A stretch of 64,000 nt of DNA from Arthrobacter sp. M4 (GCF_020251205.1 NZ_JAIWYX010000003.1:62001-126000); one strand, 5' to 3'; positions 17,891-26,775 are shown, counted from the stretch's first letter. Notes: a model not told the origin generated them from the letters alone. Translations and numbers: made by a program.

Positions 17891-18640
17891 TTATGTCGTC
17901 TTCTGGCTGAAGCTTTCGATGCTGTCTGCGGCGATGGTCGCGTATAGGCGCCGTGTCGCGCGGTCCATGTGGGCTCTCATTGCGACTCGTGCCGACTCGG
18001 CATCCCCGTCGATAATCGCGTGCAGGATTGGGGTGTGCATCGCCAGTGACGTTTCCGTTTCGCCCGCGGATACGATCACCCTTGTAGCCCAGACGCTCAG
18101 CATGGACTGGAGACTGCGGAGTACTCCTGCAAGTACCTCGTTCCTGGCCGCATCTGCTATTGCCAGGTGGAACTGAACATCCCAATCGACATATTCGGAT
18201 GCCGTATTGTCCTTTCGGCTCATTTGGTCGATGAGGTGCTGGAGTCTCCCGATATCCAGGCCGGTACGCCTTTCTGCTGCCAAGCCAGCCAATTCCACTT
18301 CGAGTGTCCTTCGGGCTTCAACCACTGCCTCCGCCCTGCTGGGGCTCAGAAACACGCCCCACTCAAGGACTCGGGGAAGGAGGTCGGTTGTGCCGTTGCG
18401 CACGAACGTTCCGGCCGATGGCTTCATTTCAAGAACGCCAAGGAGGCTCAAGGACTTGAGCACGTGGCGCAGGGCGGCACGACCCACCCCTAGTTTCTCG
18501 GCCAGCTGCCTTTCCGCCGGTAGGCGCATTCCTGGGCGCATCTTCTCGGCTGTCAGATAGTCCATCAGCTTTCGAATCAGTTCCGCCTCAGGCGGCTCAT
18601 GATCTTCCGTTTCAACCGGAAGCGGGGCGTCCATTGCCAT
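17891..18640 (-). CDS. FadR/GntR-family regulator, FCD type
   Basis: 249 residues. Winged HTH at about 20-85 with the family phrase MRPGMRLPAERQLAEKLGVG and SAGTFVRNG as wing, then an FCD domain at about 100-230 (ARRTLEVELAGLAAERR, DWDVQFHLAIADAARN, HTPILHAIIDGD). D, H and H residues in the last two motifs fit a metal-binding FCD ligand pocket that often senses a carboxylate. It is divergent to the nine-gene operon starting at 18971, with FadR-like operator half sites between them, so it is the likely repressor of that operon. Confidence 0.87.
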   Translation of the reverse strand: MAMDAPLPVETEDHEPPEAELIRKLMDYLTAEKMRPGMRLPAERQLAEKLGVGRAALRHVLKSLSLLGVLEMKPSAGTFVRNGTTDLLPRVLEWGVFLSPSRAEAVVEARRTLEVELAGLAAERRTGLDIGRLQHLIDQMSRKDNTASEYVDWDVQFHLAIADAARNEVLAGVLRSLQSMLSVWATRVIVSAGETETSLAMHTPILHAIIDGDAESARVAMRAHMDRATRRLYATIAADSIESFSQKTT

Positions 18641-18699
18641 GCTGGTTCCTTCCTGGGCGACGAAGCTCTCTCTCCTAGAACTATACCCGATTTACAGAA

Positions 18700-18713
18700 A
18701 TTGGTTATCCAAT
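18700..18713. promoter_or_regulatory. Candidate GntR/FadR operator 1
   Basis: ATTGG-TTAT-CCAAT is a 5-bp inverted repeat resembling the GGT-N-ACC class of FadR-type operators. It lies between the divergent regulator and the M24 peptidase operon in an AT-rich patch where promoters are expected. Confidence 0.45.
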
Positions 18714-18723
18714 TTTGAGTTAC

Positions 18724-18731
18724 GGTTGACC
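18724..18731. promoter_or_regulatory. Candidate GntR/FadR operator 2
   Basis: GGTTGACC is a near-symmetric GGT/ACC site 10 bp after the first candidate operator. TTGACC may also serve as a -35 element for the operon on the (+) strand. The two sites together would allow cooperative repression. Confidence 0.35.
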
Positions 18732-18970
18732 AATACGTGTGACCCGCGATACTGTTTCATCACATCCACCGAGGATGTTGGGTTGCACGGGTGAATCTGA
18801 CCCATCCGATCGACAACGAGGTCAATTCGCGCCTCGGCCTTATGTCCCGTGGTCGACATAGATGTAGGCCAACAGGTTCATTCGATGTCGCCAGGCCGCC
18901 ATGGTCCGGTGTCTCCCCTATGTCTTCTCGGTCCGCACATCGGCGTGCATGCGCCTGAAAGGATCCCGCT

Positions 18971-20146
18971 GTGACTCTCGAAGTTCCCTTCAACGCCAGG
19001 CTCCTGGACGAGCTGCTCGAGCAGCATGACATGGTCGCGGTCATCGCCACTTCCAAGCACAACGTCCAGCACCTGTTGGGCGGTTACAGGTACTTTTTCT
19101 TCGCGATCTCAGAGGCGACAGGCATCAGCAGGTACCTCCCGGCGCTCGGCATTCCACGCGGGGACCTTGATAGCTCCTTCTATGTCGGTGCCGGCAACGA
19201 GAACTGGGGCACGGAGGAATACTCCACGTTCTGGGTGCCTGACGTGCAGAACGTGAGTTGGACCAGCGCCCAGACGGCAGAGGTTGTTGCAGAATCCCTG
19301 CGGGCCAGGGGAATCGTCTCCGGTCGCGTAGGCATCGAGAAGTCGTTCCTTCCCGCGGATGCCCTGGATGTCCTCAGGGACCGGCTCCCCGATATCGAAT
19401 TCGTTGAAGCGCTACCGGTGTTCGAGACGCTTCGGGCAGTCAAAACGCCATATGAACTGGAACTGGTCAGGGCCGCTTCTGTTGCCATCGTCGAGTCAAT
19501 GGATGCCGTCTTCGGGCAGGTGAAGCCAGGAATGACGAAGAAGGATATTTCCGAAATGTTCCGCCGGGAGCAGACCAACCGTGGTCTTTATTACGAATAC
19601 GCGCTCACCACGATCGGCGGGGGGAACATGAACAGGTCCCCTTCCTCGGCAGTCTGGGAGTCGGGTACCACGCTGTCCCTCGACTCAGGCGGCATGCTCG
19701 ATGGGTACATCGGTGACCTTTCCCGGATGGGCATCGACACCGAGCCGACACCCCGGATGGTCGATCTGCTGAACCAGGTCGAGGAAGTCCAGCAGGCCGC
19801 GCGGACGGTGATCCGGGACGGGGCCCGCGGCGGCGACATCTACGACATCGCCGAGAAGACGATCGCGGGCCTTCCCGACGGGCAGAACATCCGCTTCGTG
19901 GGGCATGGCATGGGACTCATCACGCACGAAGCACCCCGCCTGACATCCACCGGCCCGGTGCCCTACCCGGGCACCCATCGGGAGCTGCCCCTGGAATCGG
20001 GCATGGTTCTTTCCATCGAGTCCTGGTTCGAAGACTACGAGGCAGGATTCATCAAGATGGAGGACACCATCATCGTCACGGACACCGGCTGGGAAGCCCC
20101 CGGCGATGAGTGCCGCGGATGGAACCGCACCGGCGGACGCATCTAG
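18971..20146 (+). CDS. M24-family metallopeptidase (Xaa-Pro peptidase / creatinase-like)
   Basis: 391 residues, GTG start with AAAGGA upstream. N-terminal creatinase-type domain to about 170, then a pita-bread fold with all expected metal ligands: two aspartates (SLDSGG and YIGDLSR), histidine (GHGMGLITHE) and two glutamates (LSIESW and FIKMEDT). Members cleave Xaa-Pro or act as creatinase/ectoine-type amidohydrolases. First gene of an operon with an aldolase and dehydrogenases, so it more likely opens a small amide or C-N bond than degrades peptides. No signal peptide. Confidence 0.85.
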   Translation: MTLEVPFNARLLDELLEQHDMVAVIATSKHNVQHLLGGYRYFFFAISEATGISRYLPALGIPRGDLDSSFYVGAGNENWGTEEYSTFWVPDVQNVSWTSAQTAEVVAESLRARGIVSGRVGIEKSFLPADALDVLRDRLPDIEFVEALPVFETLRAVKTPYELELVRAASVAIVESMDAVFGQVKPGMTKKDISEMFRREQTNRGLYYEYALTTIGGGNMNRSPSSAVWESGTTLSLDSGGMLDGYIGDLSRMGIDTEPTPRMVDLLNQVEEVQQAARTVIRDGARGGDIYDIAEKTIAGLPDGQNIRFVGHGMGLITHEAPRLTSTGPVPYPGTHRELPLESGMVLSIESWFEDYEAGFIKMEDTIIVTDTGWEAPGDECRGWNRTGGRI

Positions 20147-20212
20147 CCGGCCGGCAAACCCAACTTTTCCGGGAGAGAACATCTCGCCCGCCTGGTCCAA
20201 AGGACATGAAAC

Positions 20213-21013
20213 TTGAACAGCACAAATGACAACGATCGTCCAGGATTGAGCGAAAAGCTCGGCTCCGGCCGTCCGGTCGTCGGCCTTATTGTGAAGATGG
20301 TTGCACCGGCCCCCATCGAGTTGGCAGGACACCTGGGATTCGACTTCGCGCTCATCGACACCGAACACGGTGTCGGAGGAGCCGACCTCGATAACCACAT
20401 CCGCGCCGCCGACTCCGTTGGCCTGCCCGCTCTCGTCCGCGTCGGCGAACTCAACCGGTCCGACATCGCCCGCGCGCTTGACTCCGGCGCTGCCGGGGTG
20501 GCAGTCCCCCAGGTATCCACCCGCGAAGAAGCCCTCCAGGCAGTCAGCCTGGCTCACTATCCGCCAATGGGCTCAAGGGGTCTGGCCACCAGCACGCGGG
20601 CAGGCCGTCAAGGAACCGTGCCTGGAGGTGCCCACATTCAGAAGGCGAACGCCGAAACCGTGGTCGTCGTCCAGATCGAGAGCGAAGCAGGAGTGGCAAA
20701 CGCACTCGAGATCATGAACGTGCCGGGAGTCTCAGCAGTATGGATCGGTCTGACCGATCTCACCCTCGAAATGGGCCATCTCGGCAACCCGGGCCACCCC
20801 GACGTCCAGGCCGCGCTTGAATCGATCCTGGACGCCGCCGAACGCACGAATACGCCGGTGCTCATGATCGCGGACAGCGACGAAGAAGGCCAACAGTGGA
20901 CAGAGCGCGGAATCCCCGGCCTGCTCGTCAATTTCACGACCATCATTTCCCGCTCGCTGCGCCAGATCCTGGGCGCACACCGCTCGGAACAACTTCAAAG
21001 GACCCTCCCATGA
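20213..21013 (+). CDS. HpcH/HpaI-family aldolase
   Basis: 266 residues from a TTG (20213) preceded by AAAGGA. Class II pyruvate aldolase fold: IDTEHGVGG (metal and base region), AGVAVPQVSTREEALQAV, VVVQIESEAG with the metal glutamate, and SAVWIGLTDLT. Relatives split 4-hydroxy-2-oxo acids or 2-keto-3-deoxy sugar acids into pyruvate and an aldehyde. The arginine/phosphate loop typical of some members is not obvious. Its stop overlaps the ATG of the next gene (ATGA). It suggests that the pathway ends in pyruvate plus an aldehyde or semialdehyde. Confidence 0.88.
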   Translation: MNSTNDNDRPGLSEKLGSGRPVVGLIVKMVAPAPIELAGHLGFDFALIDTEHGVGGADLDNHIRAADSVGLPALVRVGELNRSDIARALDSGAAGVAVPQVSTREEALQAVSLAHYPPMGSRGLATSTRAGRQGTVPGGAHIQKANAETVVVVQIESEAGVANALEIMNVPGVSAVWIGLTDLTLEMGHLGNPGHPDVQAALESILDAAERTNTPVLMIADSDEEGQQWTERGIPGLLVNFTTIISRSLRQILGAHRSEQLQRTLP

Positions 21014-21807
21014 CCGAAGAATCAACCTTGCACACTGACGTCCTGGCGCGGATGCGCCTGGATCGAAGAAGCGCCCTCGTCACCGGGGCCGGCCAAGGCA
21101 TTGGCCGCGGCTTCGCCCTCGCCCTCGCCCAGGCAGGTGCTTCCGTCACAGTCGTCGACCTCGACAACAGCCGGGCTGAGAGTGTGGCTCACGAGATCGT
21201 AGCTGCCGGCGGCAAGGCCATCGCGGTAAAAGCCGATGTCACCGACGAGGACGCCGTCCAGAACGCCATCGACCTGACCATCGCCGAGTTCGGCGAGCTG
21301 ACGATTGCCGTCAACAACGCCGGCATCAACCGCAATGCCGCGGCCGAGGACACCACCCTCGATGACTGGGACCTCCACCAAAGGATCAACACCCGCGCTG
21401 TCTTCCGAAGCTGCCAGCTTGAAGCGGCCTCCATGCTGCAGCGCGGCTACGGGAAGATCATCAACACCGCCTCCATGTCCACGCTCCTGGTCCCGCATCC
21501 GCAGAAGCAGATCGCCTACAACGTCTCCAAGGCCGGGGTTGTCGCGCTGACCAGGACACTGGCAGCCGAATGGGCGGACCGCGGGGTCAGGGTCAACTGC
21601 ATCTCTCCCGGTATTGTCCGCACTGCCCTTATCGAGGAATCCGACGAGCTGCGTCCCCTCGTAAGCCGATGGCTCCAGGACATCCCGCTGGGCCGGCTCG
21701 CGGAAGTCTCCGATATCCAGGCAGCCGTCGTCTACCTTGCCGGCGGCACGTCTGACTACATGACCGGGCACAACCTCGTGATCGAAGGCGGCCAGTCCCT
21801 GTGGTGA
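21010..21807 (+). CDS. Short-chain dehydrogenase/reductase
   Basis: 265 residues. Rossmann motif TGAGQGIGRG, NNAG motif (VNNAGINRN), catalytic serine in INTASMS and tyrosine/lysine in YNVSKAG, with a C-terminal GGQSLW-type end: a complete classical SDR. The ATG overlaps the stop of the aldolase gene. A longer open frame upstream would run through the aldolase and is rejected. Likely oxidises a hydroxyl of the pathway intermediate with NAD(P). Confidence 0.92.
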   Translation: MTEESTLHTDVLARMRLDRRSALVTGAGQGIGRGFALALAQAGASVTVVDLDNSRAESVAHEIVAAGGKAIAVKADVTDEDAVQNAIDLTIAEFGELTIAVNNAGINRNAAAEDTTLDDWDLHQRINTRAVFRSCQLEAASMLQRGYGKIINTASMSTLLVPHPQKQIAYNVSKAGVVALTRTLAAEWADRGVRVNCISPGIVRTALIEESDELRPLVSRWLQDIPLGRLAEVSDIQAAVVYLAGGTSDYMTGHNLVIEGGQSLW

Positions 21808-21886
21808 GGCTCGCAAGAGGCGCCTTGGCCCTGAGCAGGCACCGCCGCAGCCCGGGATTTTGAACCTTTCAGAACGAAGGTATGAC

Positions 21887-22351
21887 ATGACACAAACTTC
21901 AACAGAGCGGCCGTCGATGGTCTTTGACCACGTCGGGCTGGTGGTTCCGGACCTCGTTGAGGCCGTGGATTTCTACACCGCCGCGTTCGGTTTCAGCGTC
22001 GACTCATGGGAAGCCGACACCGACGTCAACCCCGATGCCATCGGCCTGCCCGGAGAACAGGTCCGGCTCCGCGGAGCCATCCTCAATGGCGGGAACGCCC
22101 GGCTTGAACTGCATCAGTACTTGCACCCGACCGGGACAGCTCCGCGCCGCGTCAGCGACCAAGGCATCGGACATTTCGCGTTCTCAGTGGCGGACATCCA
22201 TGAGTCTCACCAGTACCTGGCAGGACTTGGAGTCTCTTGGAACACCGAACCGAACTTCATCGCCGACGGGGACCTGGCCGGCCGATGGTGGGTTTACGGC
22301 AAAGACCCCTGGGGCAACGTGATCGAACTCGGTCAGAACCCCGTCACCTAG
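21887..22351 (+). CDS. VOC-family (glyoxalase/dioxygenase-fold) protein
   Basis: 154 residues from ATG 21887. One vicinal-oxygen-chelate unit made of two babab modules: FDHVGLVVPDLVEAVDFY with the first metal histidine, ARLELHQYLHP, then IGHFAFSVADI and WGNVIELGQ with the metal glutamate. Related proteins are epimerases (methylmalonyl-CoA type), glyoxalases or dioxygenases. A second arm of metal ligands (His and Glu) is present, so it is probably an enzyme. The context suggests isomerisation of a carbonyl intermediate. Confidence 0.85.
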   Translation: MTQTSTERPSMVFDHVGLVVPDLVEAVDFYTAAFGFSVDSWEADTDVNPDAIGLPGEQVRLRGAILNGGNARLELHQYLHPTGTAPRRVSDQGIGHFAFSVADIHESHQYLAGLGVSWNTEPNFIADGDLAGRWWVYGKDPWGNVIELGQNPVT

Positions 22352-22381
22352 ACATCCCTACACAAGGAGAAACAAGAAGCC

Positions 22382-22840
22382 ATGACTTCCATCTTTTCAC
22401 TGCTCGGTGACGAGCCGGTCGCTGAGAGGATCGGTTCCCTGCGTGAGCTCAACTCGCTGAACCTGATCGTTCTCGACTTCGCTCCCGAATCCGATCCGGC
22501 CGAATGGGTTTATGAAGGCGCCTCACGTTTGGTCCGGCATTTCCGGGCACAATCCGAGTCAGGAGCGTTCACCCGCAACCGTCAGCTCGTCATTGCGACG
22601 TTCGCCTCGCCCTCGACCGATGAGCAGATCGTCCATCGGGCGGCGACTGTCCAGTCGCTGCGCGGAATCATCCAGTCCGTCACCCGCGAGTTCGCGCACC
22701 GTCTGGAACCGCTGAACTTCGTGGCAGTTGACCGGGACGCTTTGGACAAGCTTACGTCCACCCTCGACTACCTTGACGCGCCCGACGGCGGCTATACCGC
22801 GGGATTCACTTTCGACCTTGAACAGGAGAAATCAGCATGA
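22382..22840 (+). CDS. Degenerate SDR-like protein lacking cofactor and catalytic motifs
   Basis: 152 residues, ATG 22382, stop overlapping the next SDR gene (ATGA). Part of the chain resembles the second half of an SDR: RQLVIATFASPS where the catalytic serine strand should be, AATVQSLRGIIQSVTREFA where the YxxxK helix should be (no tyrosine or lysine), and GGYTAGFTFDLE like the SDR end. The glycine-rich nucleotide loop and NNAG motif are missing. The frame is intact and codon use is normal, so it is not a decaying gene but probably a non-catalytic subunit for the adjacent SDR. Confidence 0.65.
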   Translation: MTSIFSLLGDEPVAERIGSLRELNSLNLIVLDFAPESDPAEWVYEGASRLVRHFRAQSESGAFTRNRQLVIATFASPSTDEQIVHRAATVQSLRGIIQSVTREFAHRLEPLNFVAVDRDALDKLTSTLDYLDAPDGGYTAGFTFDLEQEKSA

Positions 22841-23550
22841 GTGTCCTTGTTACCGGCGCAGCAGGGGCCATTGGATCGGCCTGCGTGGATGCCTTCGCCA
22901 GTCACGGTATCGAAGTCCTTGCCCAGGACCTTGACGCTTCGTCCCTCGAAGGACGCGAAGGGGTCACGCCGATCTCGGGCAACCTCCAGGACCCTGGCGT
23001 TCTTGCGCGTATAGGCGAATTGGCTGAACAAACCCGCCTGACGGCTGTTGTTGTGGCGCACGGTATCGCCGGCTCCTCTGCCCTGCCGGACTGCACAGAG
23101 GAATTCACCGACCGCGTCTTGCGCATCAACTGGAGCACCATCCCGGCGTTGTTCGACGCTGTCGAAACGACGCTCACCCGCAACCAGGGCAAATACATCG
23201 CCGTGGCATCCCAGGCCGCACTCGGAGGGGAGTCCGAGAACATCGTCTACTGCGCGTCGAAGTTCGCCATCAACGGGTGGATCCAGGCAAAGCAAGACCT
23301 CGGCGGACCCATCTCGTTCCATTCCATCTGCCCCGGGGCGACCAACAGCCCGCTCCTGATGAAAGCGCAGAAGCAGTTCGCCGCCGCGGCGGGCCAAACA
23401 CCGGAAGAGTATTACACCCAAAGGGCCAAGCCGATCTCCCTCGGCCGATACGGCGAACCACGGGAAATGGGCGCCGCCGCATACTACCTCTCCCAGCCCG
23501 GCCCCAAACCCACGATCCTGCCCGTCACGGGCGGAGACGTCCTCCTCTAA
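22837..23550 (+). CDS. Short-chain dehydrogenase/reductase
   Basis: 237 residues. TGAAGAIGSAC nucleotide loop, VVAHGIAGS in place of NNAG, serine in VASQAA and the YCASK catalytic pair, so it should be active. It is somewhat short and ends soon after ILPVTGGDVLL. Directly coupled to the degenerate SDR-like gene upstream; the two probably form a complex. Substrate unknown. Confidence 0.87.
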   Translation: MSVLVTGAAGAIGSACVDAFASHGIEVLAQDLDASSLEGREGVTPISGNLQDPGVLARIGELAEQTRLTAVVVAHGIAGSSALPDCTEEFTDRVLRINWSTIPALFDAVETTLTRNQGKYIAVASQAALGGESENIVYCASKFAINGWIQAKQDLGGPISFHSICPGATNSPLLMKAQKQFAAAAGQTPEEYYTQRAKPISLGRYGEPREMGAAAYYLSQPGPKPTILPVTGGDVLL

Positions 23551-23563
23551 GGCGGTGGTAGAA

Positions 23564-24622
23564 ATGCAGACGTCTGAAAAACCTCAGACCACGCCGGCAC
23601 CACCGGAGCGGTCGGTCAAAGAGGAACTCAAAAAGAAGAACCCGTCCCTTGTCCTCGGTCTCCGCGCCGTAAGGACTGGTCCGGTTCTCATCCTTGTCCT
23701 CCTGTGCATCGTGCTGTTCGCCGCGACGCCGGACTTCCTCACCGCCGGGAACATCGCCAACATCGGAATCCAAACGTCCGTCGTCGCGATCCTTGCGCTC
23801 GGTCAGTTCCTGGTGATCCTTACCCAGGGAATCGACCTGTCGGTCGGCTCGGTCCTGTCGCTGGCCTCGGTAGTCGGAGCGGGACTCTTCGTGCACGCCG
23901 GGATCGGAGAATTCGCGATCCTCGCCATGCTGCTGGTAGGCATGCTCGTCGGTTTCGTCAACGGATTCGTCCTGACGAGGTGGCGCATCCCGCACCCATT
24001 CATCGTCACCCTGGGCACCCTGAACGTCGCAGGCGGCGCAGCGCTGCTGCTCTCCAACGGAAGCGCCATCCTCGGTTCCCCCGCGATCGCCAGTTTCCTC
24101 GGCACAGGCCGCCTTCTTGGGATACCGGTCCCGGTCATCTTCACGATCGTGCTGGCCACCCTGGCGTGGCTGTTCACCAACCGGATCCAGGCCGGCCGCT
24201 GGCTCTACGCCCTCGGCGGCAACCCCGAAGGCGCGAAGCGTGCCGGCATCCCGGTCAAGAACCTCTTGACGATGGCCTACGTCCTGAGCGGGCTGTTCGC
24301 CGCATGCGCAGCCATTGTGCTCGTCGGGCGCACCTACTCGGGATACCCGATCGCGGGCCTGGGCCTGGAACTTGACTCGATCGCTGCTGTGATCATCGGC
24401 GGCACGAGCTTCTTCGGAGGCCGCGGCACCGTCGGCAACGTCATTGTCGGAGCCCTGATCCTGGGCGTCCTCCGCAATGGGCTGAACCTGCTGAACGTCA
24501 GCTCGTTCTGGCAACAGGTCGCTATCGGCGTCATCCTCGTCGTCGCCGTCGGCATCGACGTGCTCCGCTCCGACATCGAGAAGAAGATCCGAACCGCGGA
24601 AGCAAAGGCGCTTGCATCATGA
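23564..24622 (+). CDS. Ribose-type ABC transporter permease (BPD_transp_2)
   Basis: About 352 residues from ATG 23564 (a GTG at 23555 is possible). Eight to ten membrane helices and the family phrases VILTQGIDLSVGS and ALGGNPEGAKRAGI. Partner of the ATPase and binding protein that follow. Its last 130 bases are duplicated in inverted orientation near 28.9 kb. The gene follows the SDR by 13 bp. Confidence 0.9.
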   Translation: MQTSEKPQTTPAPPERSVKEELKKKNPSLVLGLRAVRTGPVLILVLLCIVLFAATPDFLTAGNIANIGIQTSVVAILALGQFLVILTQGIDLSVGSVLSLASVVGAGLFVHAGIGEFAILAMLLVGMLVGFVNGFVLTRWRIPHPFIVTLGTLNVAGGAALLLSNGSAILGSPAIASFLGTGRLLGIPVPVIFTIVLATLAWLFTNRIQAGRWLYALGGNPEGAKRAGIPVKNLLTMAYVLSGLFAACAAIVLVGRTYSGYPIAGLGLELDSIAAVIIGGTSFFGGRGTVGNVIVGALILGVLRNGLNLLNVSSFWQQVAIGVILVVAVGIDVLRSDIEKKIRTAEAKALAS

Positions 24623-25416
24623 CCATCGACAATTTCACCGACACCACGGGCGCTGCGGTACCCCTGCTCGAGGTGAAGGACGCTGTTATGCGGTTCGGGG
24701 CGGTCACCGCCCTCAACGGAGTCAACCTGACCCTGAACCGCGGCGAGATCCTCGCGCTGCTCGGCGACAACGGCGCCGGGAAATCCACCATGATCAAATG
24801 CATCAGCGGCGTCCAGCAGCTCAGCGAGGGACAGATCTACCTCGAAGGGCAACCCGTCTCCCCCAGGACACCCAAGGAAGCCCGCGAACTGGGAATCGAA
24901 ACGGTCTACCAGGACCTCGCCCTCTTCGACAACATGTCAGCAGCCCAGAACTTCTTCGCCGGCCGCGAACTGACCACCCCGAAATGGATGGGGTCCGCGG
25001 GGTTCGTCCGGCGCAAGGCGATGGTGAAGGAATCGGCAAAAGTCCTGGAGCGGCTGCAGGTCGGCGTGCACGACCCCAACGGCCCCGTCGGACTGATGTC
25101 AGGCGGCCAGCGCCAAGCCGTCGCCGTCGCCCGTGCAGAGGCCTGGGCCAAGCGCATCGTGATCCTCGATGAGCCCACAGCCGCGCTCGGGGTCCGCGAA
25201 TCCCGCAACGTCCTCGAACTGGTCAAGCGGCTCCCGCAGAAGGGCATCTCCGTCATCCTCATCTCCCACAACATGGAAGAAGTCATGGCACTGGCGGACC
25301 GGGCCATCGTCTTCCGGCAAGGCCGGCTCGTTGGCGAAGCGATACCCACCCCAGAGAACCACGAAAAGATCGTCTCGATGATCGTCGGTGCGGACACCCT
25401 CAAAACCTGGTCCTGA
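24619..25416 (+). CDS. Sugar-type ABC transporter ATP-binding protein (single domain)
   Basis: 265 residues. Walker A GDNGAGKST, signature MSGGQRQAVAVAR, Walker B IVILDEPTAALG and the H-loop in ISHNMEEVMAL. Unlike RbsA it has one nucleotide-binding domain, as in FrcA-type systems, so it should act as a homodimer. ATG overlaps the permease stop (ATGA). First ~30 bases are also present in the inverted fragment at 28.9 kb. Confidence 0.9.
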   Translation: MTIDNFTDTTGAAVPLLEVKDAVMRFGAVTALNGVNLTLNRGEILALLGDNGAGKSTMIKCISGVQQLSEGQIYLEGQPVSPRTPKEARELGIETVYQDLALFDNMSAAQNFFAGRELTTPKWMGSAGFVRRKAMVKESAKVLERLQVGVHDPNGPVGLMSGGQRQAVAVARAEAWAKRIVILDEPTAALGVRESRNVLELVKRLPQKGISVILISHNMEEVMALADRAIVFRQGRLVGEAIPTPENHEKIVSMIVGADTLKTWS

Positions 25417-25473
25417 CGGACCCGGCCCTGTTAGAACCTCTCAAATCTCATGGCAACGAAGGAGTTGTTTCGT

Positions 25474-26436
25474 ATGAAAAAGAAGTTCCTCTTAGCAGCA
25501 ACCGTGGCAGCATCAAGCCTCGCGATAGCCCTCACAGGATGCAGCGGCGGGACCCAGGCATCATCATCCGGCGGCGGAAAGACATTCACTGTCGGCATCG
25601 TGCCCAAGACCCTGCAGAACCCCGTGTGGCAGGGTGTGATCAAGGGCGCAGACGACGAAGCCAAGGCCCTCGGCAATGTCAAGATCAAGACCGCCGCATC
25701 CAACACAGAGGAAGACATCGCGGGCCAGATCAACAAGATCCAGGACCTGATCACCGGTGGAATCGATGCCCTCGTTGTGGCGCCCAACGGGGACTCACTC
25801 CAGCCTGTGCTCCAGCAGGCCATTAGCCAAGGAATCCCCGTCGTGCTGATCGACACCGACATCCCGACATGGAAGGACAAGACGAGCTTCGTCACCTCGC
25901 AGCAGTCCGAGTCTTCAGCGAAAGTGAATGAAGAAATCGCCAAGGCCCTTGGCGGAAGCGCGTCAGGAGCTGAAGTCGGCATCCTCGATTTCCCCGGGAA
26001 CAACACCGTCCAGGCGCGTGTCGACGCTGCCAAGAAGGTCTTCCAGCAGACCGGCATGAAGATCGTCTCAGAGCTTCCCGGAAAATGTGACCGCGCGACC
26101 GCCCTGAACTCCGCGACCGACATGCTCACCGCGAACCCGAACATCAAGGCAATCTTCGGCGGCTGCGGCCAAGGCGCAACCGGCGCCGCCCAGGCGGTCC
26201 AGAACGCGAACAAGAATGTTCTGGTTACCGGATTTGATGGCATCAATGACGAGTTCAACGCCGTGAAGTCCGGAAAGATGCTGGCCACCATCCTCCAGGA
26301 CTTCCCGGCCATCGGGAAGCAGGCCCTCGACGCAGCTGTCGACGCTAAGAACGGCAAGACCGTGCAAAAGACCTACGAAGTCCCCGGCATCCTCATCACC
26401 AAGGACAACATCGATAAGTACAAGCCGGCAGGCTGA
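25474..26436 (+). CDS. Sugar-type ABC substrate-binding lipoprotein (Peripla_BP_4)
   Basis: 320 residues from ATG 25474, with AAGGAG nine bases ahead; an ATG at 25450 lacks a site. Lipobox LTGC at about residues 20-23. Type I periplasmic binding fold: FTVGIVPKTLQNPVWQG, IDALVVAPNGDS, VVLIDTDIP, IKAIFGGCGQGATGAAQA. Relatives bind ribose, xylose, inositol or autoinducer-like sugars. It is the last gene of the M24/aldolase operon and is followed by a strong terminator. Confidence 0.92.
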   Translation: MKKKFLLAATVAASSLAIALTGCSGGTQASSSGGGKTFTVGIVPKTLQNPVWQGVIKGADDEAKALGNVKIKTAASNTEEDIAGQINKIQDLITGGIDALVVAPNGDSLQPVLQQAISQGIPVVLIDTDIPTWKDKTSFVTSQQSESSAKVNEEIAKALGGSASGAEVGILDFPGNNTVQARVDAAKKVFQQTGMKIVSELPGKCDRATALNSATDMLTANPNIKAIFGGCGQGATGAAQAVQNANKNVLVTGFDGINDEFNAVKSGKMLATILQDFPAIGKQALDAAVDAKNGKTVQKTYEVPGILITKDNIDKYKPAG

Positions 26437-26447
26437 TCTTCCCAAAT

Positions 26448-26477
26448 TCGGGCGGCCCTATCTCTAGGGCCGCCCGA
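26448..26477 (+). terminator. Rho-independent terminator of the M24/aldolase/ABC operon
   Basis: 13-bp perfect stem (26448-26460 with 26465-26477) and TCTC loop, followed after GAAGCA by CTTTTG. Located 12 bp after the binding-protein stop. Confidence 0.85.
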
Positions 26478-26619
26478 AGCACTTTTGTTCGCACACCGGT
26501 CGCAGCACGTCCGGAAGGATCTTCATGGCAACCACCGAGGCAATCAAGTCTGTGGTTCTCACCCTGGAACTCCCGGACGACAACGACTTCGATCGAGTCG
26601 TCATGCTGCAAGCCAGGGA

Positions 26620-26775
26620 ATAAGCACCGAAGAATTCCTCCGCAAACGTCCCGAACGGATACCGATGGGACGCTTCGCAACAACGGTTCAGACCGCGGCC
26701 GGTTACCTCAGCAACCCAAAATCAACACCCCGTTCCTGATCGCCGCAACAGGCGGCGTGGTGCGCCATCAGCCGA
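26620..26775 (+). pseudogene. SDR C-terminal remnant
   Basis: In two frames the translation gives EEFLRKRPERIPMGRFATT and then KINTPFLIAATGGVVRH, which together look like the end of a classical SDR (IPLGRF...EEV, then YLxxP and a TG-A-x-x-V-DGG like close), broken by at least one frameshift. No N-terminal half is present. A 32-codon frame at 26526 just upstream (ATG, MATTEAIKSVVLTLE) is not recognised and may be part of the same debris. Confidence 0.5.

Noticed and set aside
23525..24514. 329-codon open frame antisense to the ribose-type permease
   Set aside because: It is the reverse shadow of a secure gene and its translation is Asp/Arg/Gly/Gln-rich without motifs.
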